From assembly GCA_903865745.1 (NCBI GenBank), contig CAIPKV010000071.1, positions 1-64,000 on the forward strand: a stretch of 64,000 nucleotides of DNA. Direction: 5' to 3'. Positions 11,401-23,106 of this stretch are shown here, piece after piece. A program made the translations under genes and the position numbers. The notes under the pieces were generated by a model. The model worked only from the letters and a program-made list of their open reading frames with translations, was not told where the DNA came from and did not search any database. The first letter of the stretch is position 1. Each line of letters begins with the position of its first letter. The stretch comes from an uncultured Verrucomicrobia subdivision 3 bacterium. GTDB taxonomy: Bacteria > Verrucomicrobiota > Verrucomicrobiia > Limisphaerales > UBA11358.

Positions 11401-11771
11401 CCAATTCGCCAGCGTATATCATTCCGGGCCAGACCTATTATCTGGGCGTACAGAATCCTAACGACGTCATTCCTATCACCTACGGAATTGAGGTGGACTT
11501 CGATCACGGCAACGACCCCAACTCCATATATGGGTCGGCTGTGGTGATCAGCAGCGCCAAAGTCAGTGCCGGTGCCGTTCACCTCTCTTGGGCTGCCGCC
11601 AGCGGGGCGGCGTATCAGGTGCAATGGAAGACCAACCTCACTGCGGCTTGGAATACCGTCACCAATCCCGCCACTACCACGACCAATGGCGTCGCCACCT
11701 TCAGCGACAACGGCGCCCAGACCGCGCCGCTCGGGCCAATGCGCTTCTATCGGCTGGTCCGGACCAATTAG
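5412..11771 (+). CDS. Giant secreted S8 subtilisin-like serine protease
   Basis: D/H/S motifs VNDTGIDASHPDL, GHGTFVAGQIAG, SGTSMAAADVSGVLALM; P-domain-like region VTYAYLDVTNTDVIQGISIGLRVDHPRISDLVFHLISPDGTR; 2119 aa, Asn/Thr-rich. Confidence 0.88.
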   Translation: MKRSFWIVLCVLAVAAAWLLWPPTNHPSSVLKKNTAAPAASTALTASPTIVLPKSIAIGPNSLSVRTNRLAFRLANTTKTIGQLASDRHAILLDNALIETDAKMNLKIPAHLRAVGDPGAYIVQARGVIGGAFCAALAAAGGQIVSYIPNNAYLVQLDSVGAGALTGNPLVQAVLPYDPYYKVQSSLLGLAVNQKPLPDNTYLTLGLFSANTAATAAQIQSLGGVIVGTDRSPFGPVLHVQPPDNWIALAQLPGVQIVEPAHRRVSANDLSRQTMGVAVTSVAQTNYLNLTGTNVLVEVNDTGIDASHPDLTNRVSFDSPGSGYDTDGHGTFVAGQIAGDGTKSTTVTNAQGSIMSGTNGQFRGMAPAAHLYSVGGVGGYEADEGILGRVGVGGNDTNTFTIGQNFFLPGATIYELGQSNTIVPFYVQYPDWYLQEAPAVTNALISNNSWVNEGDNQYDLAAASYDAAVRDALPEVTGPQPVLFVFAAGNGGGGNDDGGGGNPDTIASPATAKNVITVGAMEQERFITNWVTALDGTSNQVWYAGTSPAYNQPEVAGFSARGNVGIGTEGTYGRFKPDVVAPGTFVISTRSTDWDTTTYYNPTNVYKQTITGETVGVNPAVNSYDLYNDFGFIAASNVVSITIQVLNTDPDVPNMPIYVSLTNAAPDAGNNDFSTSNNIVSIPPDGGMNYLASIVNNGDFYFSVGNPTNVPVTYGVEVTLVTTNDNGDHFMVLSNMNNSLGPWYRYESGTSMAAADVSGVLALMQDYFTNTLHTVPSPALLKAMLINGARPKGIYNLQVNNTINYEGWGLVNLTNSIPATLTNTAVANNQFFFVDQNPTNALATGDTRTYTISVPPASQAQPLRVTLAWTDSPGNPAAALKLVNNLSLIVTNTDNATNPVVYFGNDIEAGGYYNNVENATNPAVLDNINNVQNVFINLAQHPGTNFTIVVSATAVNVNAVTTQTNDASGNYAPNITQDFALVISSGEGGSSTNGFSVTATGAASNPTAGQRVTVVVSTNAPLLNQTVGANSPVMSTNTVGFVPGSPYVTNALLTIGQTNQWHFYVVTNTGADTTYTNAAFAVFLPDTLAIPRQGVFAGSDANSTLPEANLDLFVTTDSNLLTLSPVTISNCISGPQVGATSNGVFYGSALARGGSKFIVDSNSTAGATPEVYYVGVQSEDRMAAEYDFLSEFSNIPFSQLNSNGDETVTFFTVDIPDPTADGTLPGYTNTLGLAIYPVELQRVVATNVVAMQNYGDVAVALSHSTAAAGSAAVDLVSHFAPNSPGIYTNIYDDSGRNDITNSQPSAGPGSLNQYVRQQGEGIWNLHSADDAPSFVGSISGSLLLEKYQDPTKHPITVTVQRQSWYYTYVTVPVGYTNLTVYGDDITTPIPKVFDTLAVQLGTDPTTINNGVLLNSYDITPPPDFLPGLTNSISIGPPLTPGTYYIGIYNPDITAHTVEIGATLGLYFSSAVTILDYDSTGSVPLSDDAVTYAYLDVTNTDVIQGISIGLRVDHPRISDLVFHLISPDGTRYLLMENRGGQDTNGCGADLVTTNVFQASAGGRGLPTTNVFNVGKLSGTIPITYNFYTVPDQMTVYYGTAPTTFNTNLPYCITNTGFIRNPSLGNGGGAQNTQPETLTVSFPPPGVLTNSTYLTVIMNQFGTYNNVGANGTEWTYSIGTVASNFVYLSFTEDTNLTTTPIKFAPTPFVPQTNFTPVLADSFEAYNPPQTYSQGGAGFGGWTVATNSVAIVTNPLAYDGTNSLQLSNGVVAINLTTVPNRKYNLTYELGSLLGVTNANWQAENYAFTATATNTTLVLAASANVLNGLAFTNAQELTFDTNTLLDNLVLTELPANLYYQAEQDISGLTGNSAYGTMANGNPWQLEILDNRAGATNNATLLGWQLEFTFANTNLFTSSIIVSNVPGGIAQSNTLNGGAIAWYAFTVPTNASYATNIIDYASAPVNLWFSTNNLPTTTGSGDVKLITGSTNGSALLTKSVYTNSPAYIIPGQTYYLGVQNPNDVIPITYGIEVDFDHGNDPNSIYGSAVVISSAKVSAGAVHLSWAAASGAAYQVQWKTNLTAAWNTVTNPATTTTNGVATFSDNGAQTAPLGPMRFYRLVRTN

Positions 11772-11879
11772 CTACTCCACAACGACTGCTTTTTGACCGA
11801 CCAACGTCCGTCGGAGGCTGTTTGGGGTCAAAAAGGACTGGTTTTTGCCGTTTTCGGCTTGTTTATGAGGTTTGACCGC

Positions 11880-12160
11880 TTGGCGGAATCATTCCGCCAA
11901 ACCCTCCGTCACCGCTGCCAAGCCGTCCTTGTTCTCCGCCGGTTGGCAGAGTTGCTCCGCCAGCCAACTTTCTGCGCCGCCAGTTGGCAGAATCATTTGA
12001 CCAAGCCGACGCGCAGCTCCGCCACTTGGCAGACTTGCTCAGTCAGCCGACTTTTTGATCTGCCAATTGGCGGAAATGCCCTGCCAAACCGTCCGGAAGA
12101 CCTGCCACTCAGCGGCGGCGTTCTGCCAAGCCACTGGGACATTCCGCCAAGCCGTCGGTT
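11880..12160. repeat. Array A2: degenerate 21-bp (42-bp super-period) repeats with core TTGGCRGA / TCYGCCAA
   Basis: Units such as ccaattggcggaaatgccctg / ccaaaccgtccggaagacctg / ccactcagcggcggcgttctg / ccaagccactgggacattccg, each 21 nt (a few +/-1). Begins with the perfect palindrome ttggcggaat-c-attccgccaa (11880-11900). Confidence 0.9.
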
Positions 12161-12294
12161 AGGTCGAAAAGCCCGTAGGCAGGCTATAATCTTTGGCTGG
12201 CCCGGCTTTCGGTTTGGTCGCTGCAACTCCGGCTTTGCTTTCTGCGCGGCTTGGCGTAGGTTCCATCTTTCGGTAGATAGCGAAATTTACAGCT

Positions 12295-15264
12295 ATGAGC
12301 AAAGAGTTCATCAAAATCGGCGGCGCGCGCGAGCACAACCTCAAAAACCTCACGCTGACCATCCCCCGCGACAAGTTGGTGGTGGTCACCGGCCTCAGCG
12401 GGAGCGGTAAGTCCTCGCTCGCTTTCGACACCATCTACGCCGAGGGCCAGCGCAAATATGTCGAGTCGCTCTCCGCCTACGCGCGGCAGTTCCTCGACCA
12501 GTTGCAGAAGCCCGACGTGGATTTCATCGAAGGTTTGTCGCCCGCCATTGCCATTGAGCAGCGCAGTTCGGGCAGCAGCCCGCGTTCGATCATCGCCACC
12601 ACGACGGAGATTTATGATTACCTGCGCCTGCTGTACGCGCACATTGGCAAGGCGCATTGTCCCGAAACTGGCGTGCCCATCTCCACCCAATCCACGAGCG
12701 ATATTGTGGATAAAATTCTCGCGCTGCCACTCAAGACGCGCGTCGTGTTGCTCGCGCCGGTCGTGCGCCGGCAGAAGGGGGAGTTCCGCGACGTGTTCGA
12801 GCGGCTTGGTCGCGAAGGTTTTGTGCGCGTGCGCGTGGACGGGAACATCATGGAGCTGGGCGAGGACATCGCGCGCATAAAACTCGATAAAAAGAAGTTT
12901 CACAACATCGAGGCGGTGGTGGACCGGCTGGTGATTGACGACAAAATCCGCGTCCGCCTCGGCGACTCGGTGCAAACCGCGCTACGGCTGGGCGATGGCG
13001 TGATGTTCATGCTGCATCAACTGCCGGAAGAGTCCAAAGGCCAAGGGCCAAAGTCTAAAGTCGGGGAAGGGGTGCCTAGTAAGTCTGACGATTGGATTGA
13101 GACTTTGCATTCGAACAAGATGTGTTCGCCCGCGACGGGCAAAAGTTACGATCCGCCGACGCCCAAGCACTTTTCTTTTAATGCGCCGGCCGGGGCGTGT
13201 CCCGTCTGTCACGGGCTCGGCCAGAAAATGGTTTTTGACGAGCACCTCGTCGTGCCGAACCCGGACGAACCGCTCGAAAGCTCGATCCAACCGTGGCGCC
13301 GCGCGGGCAAGCGGATGAATATTTATTACAAGGCGATGCTGCGCAGTGTGGCTGGCCATTTCAACGTGGCCCTGGAGACGCCGTGGAAGGATCTGCCGCC
13401 GGATTTCAAACAGGCTTTGCTCAATGGCACGGGCGAAGACAGCGTGGCGTTCAAGTTCTGGCGCGCGGGCAAGGTCAGCACCATTGACCGGCCGTTCGAA
13501 GGCGTGTTGCCCAACCTCGAACGCCTCGCCACGGAAAGCGAAAGCGAGTTCATCCGGAACCGCTTGAAGGCTTACATGAGCCCGCAGTTCTGCGACGCCT
13601 GCCGCGGCAAACGCTTGAAGCCGGAAATTCTCGCCGTGACTTTGGGCGGCGCGGAGTTTTCGTCGCAATTCAAAACTAAAACTTCAAAAGCTAAAACGCT
13701 TAAGATCCCCGGCCTGTCCATCATGGACGTCTGCAGCTTGTCGGTGGAGAAGGCGGATGAATTTTTTGCCGCGCTCACGCTGACGGAGTTCGAACGGAAG
13801 ATTGCAGCGGAAGTCGTCAAAGAAATCCGCGCGCGGCTCGGCTTCCTCAAGAATGTCGGCCTCGGCTACCTGACGCTCGACCGCGAGAGCGGGACGCTAT
13901 CCGGCGGCGAGGCGCAGCGCATCCGCCTCGCCACGCAGATCGGCGCGGCGCTCGTGGGCGTGCTTTACGTTTTGGATGAGCCGAGCATCGGTTTGCATCA
14001 GCGCGACAACGACCGCCTGCTCGCGACGCTGAAGGGGCTGCGCGATTTGGGCAACACCGTGCTCGTGGTGGAGCATGACGCGGACACCATTCGCGCCGCG
14101 GATTACATTTTGGATCTGGGGCCGGGCGCGGGTGTTCATGGCGGGGAACTCGTGGCGGCGGGGACGTTGCCGGAGATTCTCGCGGCGAAGAAATCTTTGA
14201 CCGGCCAGTATCTCACCGGCGAATTAAATATTCCCGTTCCGAAGAAAAGGGTGGCACCGACGGAGGAGAAGGGCTGGCTCGAAGTCATCGGGGCGACCGA
14301 AAACAATTTGCAGAACATTGACGTGCGCATTCCGCTCGGCACGTTTACCTGCGTGACCGGCGTGAGCGGTTCCGGCAAGAGCACGCTCGTCAGCGACATC
14401 TTGCAGCGCGCGCTGTTCCGCAAGTTCTTCGGTTCCAAGGAACGTCCGGGTGAACACAAGGCCCTGCGCGGTTTTGAGGGACTTGATAAGGTCATTGTCA
14501 TTGATCAATCACCGATTGGCCGGACGCCGCGCAGTAATCCGGCGACTTACACCGGCATGTTCAACCATATCCGCGATTTGTTTGCGAAGCTGCCCGCCGC
14601 CAAAGTGCGCGGCTACGAGCCGGGGCGGTTCAGTTTCAACGTCAAGGGCGGCCGCTGCGAGAAGTGCGAGGGCGATGGCGTGCTGAAGATCGAGATGAAT
14701 TTCCTGCCGGCGGTCTATGTGACCTGCGAGGCGTGCAATGGCAAGCGCTATAATCGCGAGACGCTGGAAATCGCGTATAAAGGCAAGAATATCGCGGACG
14801 TTTTGGACATGACGGTGGAAGAAGCCGTGACGTTCTTTCGCGCGGTCCCGAAGATATTTGATCCGCTGCTGACGCTCGCGGAAGTCGGCCTCGGCTACAT
14901 CCGCCTCGGCCAGCAGGCCACGACGTTGAGTGGCGGCGAGGCGCAGCGTGTTAAACTGGCCACGGAACTTTCGCGTAAGGCGACGGGCCGGACGCTCTAC
15001 ATTTTGGATGAGCCGACGACGGGTTTGCACTTTCACGACGTGGCCAAGCTGCTCGAAGTGTTGTTCAAGCTGCGCGACACGGGCAACACATTGCTCATCA
15101 TCGAGCACAACCTCGATGTCATCAAGACGGCGGATTGGATCATCGATCTCGGGCCGGAAGGGGGCAGCGGCGGGGGCAAAATTGTCGCGGAAGGTCCGCC
15201 GGAGAAGGTCGTGCATTGCGCCGCGAGCTTCACGGGGCACTATTTGAAGAGTGTGCTGGCCTAA
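12295..15264 (+). CDS. uvrA: Excinuclease ABC subunit A
   Basis: [35 protein letters not shown], two ABC cassettes, zinc-finger CxxC motifs. Confidence 0.98.
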   Translation: MSKEFIKIGGAREHNLKNLTLTIPRDKLVVVTGLSGSGKSSLAFDTIYAEGQRKYVESLSAYARQFLDQLQKPDVDFIEGLSPAIAIEQRSSGSSPRSIIATTTEIYDYLRLLYAHIGKAHCPETGVPISTQSTSDIVDKILALPLKTRVVLLAPVVRRQKGEFRDVFERLGREGFVRVRVDGNIMELGEDIARIKLDKKKFHNIEAVVDRLVIDDKIRVRLGDSVQTALRLGDGVMFMLHQLPEESKGQGPKSKVGEGVPSKSDDWIETLHSNKMCSPATGKSYDPPTPKHFSFNAPAGACPVCHGLGQKMVFDEHLVVPNPDEPLESSIQPWRRAGKRMNIYYKAMLRSVAGHFNVALETPWKDLPPDFKQALLNGTGEDSVAFKFWRAGKVSTIDRPFEGVLPNLERLATESESEFIRNRLKAYMSPQFCDACRGKRLKPEILAVTLGGAEFSSQFKTKTSKAKTLKIPGLSIMDVCSLSVEKADEFFAALTLTEFERKIAAEVVKEIRARLGFLKNVGLGYLTLDRESGTLSGGEAQRIRLATQIGAALVGVLYVLDEPSIGLHQRDNDRLLATLKGLRDLGNTVLVVEHDADTIRAADYILDLGPGAGVHGGELVAAGTLPEILAAKKSLTGQYLTGELNIPVPKKRVAPTEEKGWLEVIGATENNLQNIDVRIPLGTFTCVTGVSGSGKSTLVSDILQRALFRKFFGSKERPGEHKALRGFEGLDKVIVIDQSPIGRTPRSNPATYTGMFNHIRDLFAKLPAAKVRGYEPGRFSFNVKGGRCEKCEGDGVLKIEMNFLPAVYVTCEACNGKRYNRETLEIAYKGKNIADVLDMTVEEAVTFFRAVPKIFDPLLTLAEVGLGYIRLGQQATTLSGGEAQRVKLATELSRKATGRTLYILDEPTTGLHFHDVAKLLEVLFKLRDTGNTLLIIEHNLDVIKTADWIIDLGPEGGSGGGKIVAEGPPEKVVHCAASFTGHYLKSVLA

Positions 15265-15318
15265 TGGGCTCGCGATTTCCCGCTTTTGTCGCTGCGCACG
15301 GTCGTTTAGATTCCACGC

Positions 15319-17928
15319 ATGGCTTTATTGCGGCGATGGCTGGTGATTTTTTCTGTGCTCGTGCTCGGCGGCGGGCAGTTGGCGGTCGCCAGCGGGCGTG
15401 AAGAGCGCGCGTTTGCGGCAGCGACTGCGAACTTTCAAGACCGGAACTGGGATCGCGCGGAGTCGCAGTTCGCCCAGTTCGTCCAGCGTTACCCCCAATC
15501 GGATAAGGTACCGGCGGCGATCTTGGCGGAGGCGCAAGCTCGGTTCGAGCAAGGTAAATATGCCGCCGCTGCGGCGCTGCTGTCGCCGCGCGCGGTAGGT
15601 GCGAGCGGTGGCTTGGCTGACGCCTACACTTATTGGCTCGGTGAGGCGCAGTTCGCGGCGGGCGATTTCACCAACGCGGCGTCAACCTTTTCGGCAGTTG
15701 CTAATAATTTCCCTGATTCGTCATTGCGCCTGACGGCGGTGGTTGAGGCGGCGGCGGCCTATGCGCGCTTCCCCGATTGGCCGCGTCATGACGCCTTGTT
15801 GGAGGCGACGAACGGCGTCTTCGCGCGCGCAGCGCAGCTTGACCCGGACAATGCACTGGTCATCAACGGTCGGCTTTCGCTGGCGCAATCTAAACTGGCG
15901 CAGGCTGATTTTGTTGCCGCCGGAAAATATCTGGCACTGCTCAATCCAAAAATCCTCGCGCCGGAACAGGATTGGCAGCGGCTGAATTTGCAATATCAAG
16001 TTGCGCTTGGTGAGAACGATCTCGACGCGGCGCAGGTGGTCGCGACCAATCTCCTGCAGTCAGCGAAGGGCGCCGGGCGGGTGGCAGATAGCGTGGCGCT
16101 GCTGGCAACGGTGTTGGAAAACAAGAATCAGCCTACGGCCGCCGTGGCCGCTTGGTCGGAGAATTTGACCAACAGCGCGCCGGTTGAACGTCAGCGCGAG
16201 GCCATCCTAAAAATCGCGGCGCTGGCGGCGACGCAGAATGACTTGACGAATGCGGCGGCGAGCCTTGAAAAATATCTGGCGCAGTTTCCAGATTCGCCGG
16301 CGGCGGCACTGGCGCTGTTGACGCTGGGTGAACTGCGGCTCAAAGATTTCATGGATACTTCGGTGCCGGACCAGTTGACGGCAGCGCAGACGAATTTCGA
16401 CCGGTTTATCGGTGCGTACACGAACAGTCCGCTGACCGGCAAGGCGTGTCTGGACCGGGGTTGGTGCAATTGGAAGGCGCAGCAATATACGAACAGCCTC
16501 GTGGACTTTCGCGCAGCGGCCCAGCGGCTACCGGCGTCGCCGGACCTGGCCGTGGCTAAATTCAAGACTGGCGACGCCCTGTTCATGCTGGGGGATTATG
16601 CTGTGGCGCGGGAGAATTACCGGTTCGTACTGAATAATTTCAACGCCTTCCCGGAGGTGGCAAAGTCCTTGGGCGACCGCACGCTTTACCAGATTTTGCG
16701 AACGGACTTGAAGCTGCGGGACATGGCGGACGCCGAGGTGGCGATGCAGCAACTGCTCCGGGATTACCCGGCGAGCGATTTCGCGGACAATGGCCAGTTG
16801 CTGCTCGGGGAGGCCTTTTCAGATTTCAACCAGCCGGAGCAGGCGCGTGAAGTGTTTAAGGAATTTGCCCAGTTGTTTTCCACTTCACCCCTCGCGCCGC
16901 AGGCGGAGCTCGCAGCCGCGCGCACGTTCGAGCGCCAGACCAATTGGCCGGCGGCCATCAAGAGTTACGAAAACTGGCTGAACAACCATCCGACCAACAG
17001 CCTGCTCCCGCAGGTGGAATACTCGTTGGGCCTGGCCAATTATCAAGCGGGTCGCGAGCCGGACGCCTTCCGCATCTTCACGGTGTTTGTGGCGCGATTC
17101 CCGACGGACACCAACGCGCCGCTGGCCCAGTGGTGGGTGGCGGACCATTACTTCCGGCTGGGTGGGACGAACTTTGTGGCAGCGGAGCAGAACTACGAAC
17201 TGATCTTTCAGACGCCTGCGTGGCGAAATTCCGCGTTATTTTATCCGGCGCAATTGATGGCGAGCCGGGTGGCCGTGGGCCGACAAGATTTTCCGGACGC
17301 AAAAAATTATCTCGTCAGTCTGCTGGCCGACACGAATTGTCCGCCGCCGCTGGTAACCGAGGCGATGTTCGCCTATGGCGGCGTGCTGATGCAGCTGGAT
17401 TCGTCGGACACGAACCGACCGACGGCCAACTTCGAGCTGGCGACCAATGTCTTCGCACAAATCATCCAGGCTAATCCGGCCAATGCAATGGGTGCGCTCG
17501 CGTTGAACGATCTGGGCAAATGTCAGCTGCAGTTGCAGAATTATACGGGGGCGACCAACTCTTTCGCGCAGGTCTTCAATTCTGCGTATGCGGATGTTTC
17601 CACGCGCAGCGAGGCCAAGCTTGGCTATGGCCAGGTGCTGGAAAAAATCGCCGCTACGCTGACTGGTACGAATCAGGCCGCCATCCTGCGGCTGGCGCGT
17701 GACAGCTATCTGGATGTGTTTGATACGTGGACTGGAACCAATCTGCGTACCGGCGAAACGGCGGATTCGTTCTGGGTGAAGCAGGCTGGCTTGCTCGTGC
17801 TGCCTCTGGCCGAGACGCTTGGCCTCGGCCATCCAGACGATTTCATTAATCGTATGGAAACATTGTTCCCACAGTCAAAAGCCTCGCTCGAAAAGAAGCG
17901 GGTTGCGCTAGCCGCAGTAAAGAACTGA
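15319..17928 (+). CDS. Tetratricopeptide/TolA-binding (YbgF-like) repeat protein
   Basis: 869 aa, signal-like N-terminus, repeated helical TPR pattern (e.g. FARFPTDTNAPLAQWWVADHYFRLG). Confidence 0.7.
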   Translation: MALLRRWLVIFSVLVLGGGQLAVASGREERAFAAATANFQDRNWDRAESQFAQFVQRYPQSDKVPAAILAEAQARFEQGKYAAAAALLSPRAVGASGGLADAYTYWLGEAQFAAGDFTNAASTFSAVANNFPDSSLRLTAVVEAAAAYARFPDWPRHDALLEATNGVFARAAQLDPDNALVINGRLSLAQSKLAQADFVAAGKYLALLNPKILAPEQDWQRLNLQYQVALGENDLDAAQVVATNLLQSAKGAGRVADSVALLATVLENKNQPTAAVAAWSENLTNSAPVERQREAILKIAALAATQNDLTNAAASLEKYLAQFPDSPAAALALLTLGELRLKDFMDTSVPDQLTAAQTNFDRFIGAYTNSPLTGKACLDRGWCNWKAQQYTNSLVDFRAAAQRLPASPDLAVAKFKTGDALFMLGDYAVARENYRFVLNNFNAFPEVAKSLGDRTLYQILRTDLKLRDMADAEVAMQQLLRDYPASDFADNGQLLLGEAFSDFNQPEQAREVFKEFAQLFSTSPLAPQAELAAARTFERQTNWPAAIKSYENWLNNHPTNSLLPQVEYSLGLANYQAGREPDAFRIFTVFVARFPTDTNAPLAQWWVADHYFRLGGTNFVAAEQNYELIFQTPAWRNSALFYPAQLMASRVAVGRQDFPDAKNYLVSLLADTNCPPPLVTEAMFAYGGVLMQLDSSDTNRPTANFELATNVFAQIIQANPANAMGALALNDLGKCQLQLQNYTGATNSFAQVFNSAYADVSTRSEAKLGYGQVLEKIAATLTGTNQAAILRLARDSYLDVFDTWTGTNLRTGETADSFWVKQAGLLVLPLAETLGLGHPDDFINRMETLFPQSKASLEKKRVALAAVKN

Positions 17929-17940
17929 CGCCTTCGAATA

Positions 17941-17975
17941 AAAACGCCGTTCCGATTGTTTCGGAACGGCGTTTT
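17941..17975. terminator. Bidirectional intrinsic terminator-like hairpin
   Basis: aaaacgccgttccga ... tcggaacggcgtttt, 15-bp perfect stem between convergent genes. Confidence 0.85.
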
Positions 17976-17988
17976 GTCTTTCTGGTTT

Positions 17989-20631
17989 TTAGATCCAGTT
18001 CTTCTTTACCATCCATTGTTTAGTCAGCTGCGTCAGGCCAACGTAGCAAAGCAGGGTCAGCGCTATCAACGGCCAGAACTGCCACGGCAACGGCACAAAT
18101 CCGAGATACTGTGCCAGCGGCGAGAATGGCAGCCATGCGCCGGCGGCCATGATGGCGATGGTGGTCATAGTCAGTTGCCAGCTCGCCCGCGATTGGATGA
18201 ACGGGATCTGGTTGGTGCGTATGATGTGGATGATAAGTGTCTGAGTCATCAATGATTCGACGAACCAGCCGGTGTTGAACAGGTGCGCGGCATAGGTATG
18301 GTTGGCGGCATCGTCGCCGAATTTGGCCGCCAACTCCGGCGGAACCACCACGTTGTTGCATTTGAAGTAGAACCACATCAGCGCATAGGTCGTGTAGTCA
18401 AAAATGGAGCTAATCGGGCCGATAAACAGGATGAACCGGGTGATTTCACCCATGTGCCAAGGGCGCGGTTTCGAGATGACCGCCGTGCCGACGTTGTCGG
18501 TAGGTATCGGTACCTGGGAGAAATCGTAGAGCAGGTTGTTTGTGAGCACTTGGATGGGTTGCATGGGTAGATAAGGTAGCCAAGCGCTGGCGCCGAGCAC
18601 GCTAAACATGTTGCCGAAGTTGGAACTCGCGCCCATTCGGATGTATTTCAAAATATTTACGAAGACTTTGCGACCTTCGAGCACGCCTTCTTCCAACACC
18701 ATCAAATCTTTTTCTAGTAGAATCATGTCGGCTGATTCCTTGGCGATGTCCACGGCGGTGTCCACGGATAACCCCACATCGGCGGCGCGGAGTGCGGGCG
18801 CGTCATTGATGCCATCGCCCATGAAGCCGACCACATGCTTATTCTTTTGCAACGCCTGCACGACGCGCTTTTTGTGAGCGGGTGACAGACGCGCGAACAC
18901 GTCTGTCGTCTCGACTTCTTTGGCTAATTCCTCGTCCGTCATTTTTTCGACATGGCTGCCCAGCAGGATTTTTTCGGCGTGAATGCCGACTTCGGTGCAC
19001 ACCTTGCGGGTGACCAGGTCGTTGTCGCCCGTCAATACCTTTACGGTGATGCCGTTTTGCCGCAGCGCGGTGATGGCTTTGGCGGCGGAATCCTTCGGTG
19101 GATCAAGGAAGGCAAGGTAACCGGTCAGTACGAGATCATTTTCGTCGGCCTTGGAGAACGAGGTTTGTTCGCCAAGTTTTTTGGTGGCCACCGCGAGCAC
19201 GCGGAAACCGTCCTCGCTTAATTCATTCACCTGCTGCACGAGATCCCCAACGAGGATTGGTTCCATCGGTAGGATTTCGCCGTCGCTTTCGAAGTGCGAG
19301 CATTTGGCGAACACCGCTTCGGGCGCGCCTTTGGTAAGCAACTGGCGCTCGCCGTTCGGCAACTCAATGGCCACGGACATCATGCGCCGCGAAAAATCGA
19401 ACGGGATTTCGTCCACCATCTTGTATTTGTCGACGCCGAGTTCGCCGTGCAGTTCCTTGTATTTCAGTACGGCGCGATCGAGCACGTTTTTTAAGCCAGT
19501 CTGAAAATGGCTGATGAGATACGCGTCGCGCAGCACCGCTTCGCTTTCTGATTTGAACACGTCCACATGCAACTCAAGGATGACGTGGTCAATTGTCAGC
19601 GTACCCGTCTTATCAGTGCAGAGCACATCCATTGCGCCGAAGTTCTGGATGGAATTCAATTTTTTGACGATGACCTTTTTCTTTGCCATCGCCAGGGCGC
19701 CCTTGGAAAGGCAGACGGAAACAATCATTGGCAACATTTCTGGCGTGAGGCCAACGGCCACGGCCATGGCGAAGAAGAAGGCGTCCTTCCAGTTGTGCTT
19801 CATGAAGCCATTGATGAGGAAAACCATCGGCACCATCACCACCATGAATGACAGCATCAGCCAGACGAATTTCTTCACGCCCTTGTCAAAAGCGGTTTCG
19901 GGTTGCTGACCGGCGAGGCTGCTGGCCACCTTGCCGAAATAAGTCTGTGCGCCCGTTGCCAGGATTACCGCTGTGGCCGCCCCGCTTTCCACGCTAGTGC
20001 CGAGGAAGCAGAGGTTCGTATGTTCGATGGACGAAACATTACTGCGGGTGTCGCGCGCGTCGGTTTTTTCCACCGGCAATGATTCACCCGTGAGCGTGGC
20101 CTGAATGATGAACAAATCTTTCGCCGCCAACAGCCGCGCGTCGCCGGGTATCATGTCGCCAGCGGACAACTTCACCACGTCACCGGGCACTAGGTCTCGC
20201 AGCGGAATTTCCTTCGGCTGCCCGTCGCGCACCACGGAGGCGGTGACCTTGATCATCGCTTTAAGTTTGGCGGCGGCGTTGTCGGCCTTCGTCTCCTGCA
20301 CGAAGCGCAGCGTCACCCCCAGCAGCACCATGATTAGCATCATCGTCCCGCCCGGAACGTCATCGGTGAGATAGGACAGGATGGACAAAACCGTCAGCAG
20401 AATCACCAGCGGGTTGCGGATGGCGACCCACAGCCGGTGCAACCACTCGTGTTTCTTTTCCTGACCGACTTCGTTGGGCCCGTATTTCGCTAGCCTTTGC
20501 TGGGCTTCGGCTTCGGTCAACCCGTTCGGCGTCGAACCGAGCGATTGCAAAACGGCGGCGCTTTCCTGTGTGGCGGCTTCGCTCAAGGAATCTACGGCGC
20601 GCGGGTTATTCAATGGATTTGTGATAGCCAT
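17989..20631 (-). CDS. mgtA: Magnesium-translocating P-type ATPase
   Basis: DKTGTLT phosphorylation motif, TGES, GDGINDAPAL; overall MgtA-like. Confidence 0.9.
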   Translation of the reverse strand: MAITNPLNNPRAVDSLSEAATQESAAVLQSLGSTPNGLTEAEAQQRLAKYGPNEVGQEKKHEWLHRLWVAIRNPLVILLTVLSILSYLTDDVPGGTMMLIMVLLGVTLRFVQETKADNAAAKLKAMIKVTASVVRDGQPKEIPLRDLVPGDVVKLSAGDMIPGDARLLAAKDLFIIQATLTGESLPVEKTDARDTRSNVSSIEHTNLCFLGTSVESGAATAVILATGAQTYFGKVASSLAGQQPETAFDKGVKKFVWLMLSFMVVMVPMVFLINGFMKHNWKDAFFFAMAVAVGLTPEMLPMIVSVCLSKGALAMAKKKVIVKKLNSIQNFGAMDVLCTDKTGTLTIDHVILELHVDVFKSESEAVLRDAYLISHFQTGLKNVLDRAVLKYKELHGELGVDKYKMVDEIPFDFSRRMMSVAIELPNGERQLLTKGAPEAVFAKCSHFESDGEILPMEPILVGDLVQQVNELSEDGFRVLAVATKKLGEQTSFSKADENDLVLTGYLAFLDPPKDSAAKAITALRQNGITVKVLTGDNDLVTRKVCTEVGIHAEKILLGSHVEKMTDEELAKEVETTDVFARLSPAHKKRVVQALQKNKHVVGFMGDGINDAPALRAADVGLSVDTAVDIAKESADMILLEKDLMVLEEGVLEGRKVFVNILKYIRMGASSNFGNMFSVLGASAWLPYLPMQPIQVLTNNLLYDFSQVPIPTDNVGTAVISKPRPWHMGEITRFILFIGPISSIFDYTTYALMWFYFKCNNVVVPPELAAKFGDDAANHTYAAHLFNTGWFVESLMTQTLIIHIIRTNQIPFIQSRASWQLTMTTIAIMAAGAWLPFSPLAQYLGFVPLPWQFWPLIALTLLCYVGLTQLTKQWMVKKNWI

Positions 20632-20786
20632 GTTATGAGATTAATGATTACCGAGTCGCCAAGGAAACGACAGTAACGATTCGGTGTCATTTTGCGCTTG
20701 CCAATTTAATCGGGCAAGCCTGCGGAGAAATTTTCTTTCCGGCCGCGCGCTTGCACGGTTGGGCTGAATCCGTTAGCTTAAGCCCG

Positions 20787-22894
<2,108 letters not shown>

Positions 22895-22913
22895 ACGTAA
22901 ACCGGGGCGATTT

Positions 22914-22989
22914 GAACCGAAGGTAACGAAGGGAACGAAGAAATTCCGGTTAAGCAGTCCCAACCTTCGTTTCCTTCGTTCGCTTCTGT
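22914..22989. repeat. 76-nt dyad repeat element ('gaaggtaacgaagggaacgaag'), copy 1
   Basis: Internal inverted arms; its reverse complement aligns end to end with 23405-23480. Confidence 0.8.
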
Positions 22990-23052
22990 AGAGATTGGCC
23001 GGAAAATCGAGGCGGCGCGCTCGCGCCTCACGGCCGATGATTTAGTTTAGTC

Positions 23053-23074
23053 GGGCAGAGCTGCCGCTCTGCCC
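23053..23074. terminator. Hairpin followed by T-rich tract
   Basis: gggcagag ctgccg ctctgccc attttt. Confidence 0.5.
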
Positions 23075-23106
23075 ATTTTTATATCCCAATCGTCCCAGTG
23101 AGTTAG

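Noticed and set aside
11793-12410. 205-aa ORF spanning array A2 into uvrA
   Set aside because: Overlaps the uvrA start in another frame and is generated largely by repeat DNA.
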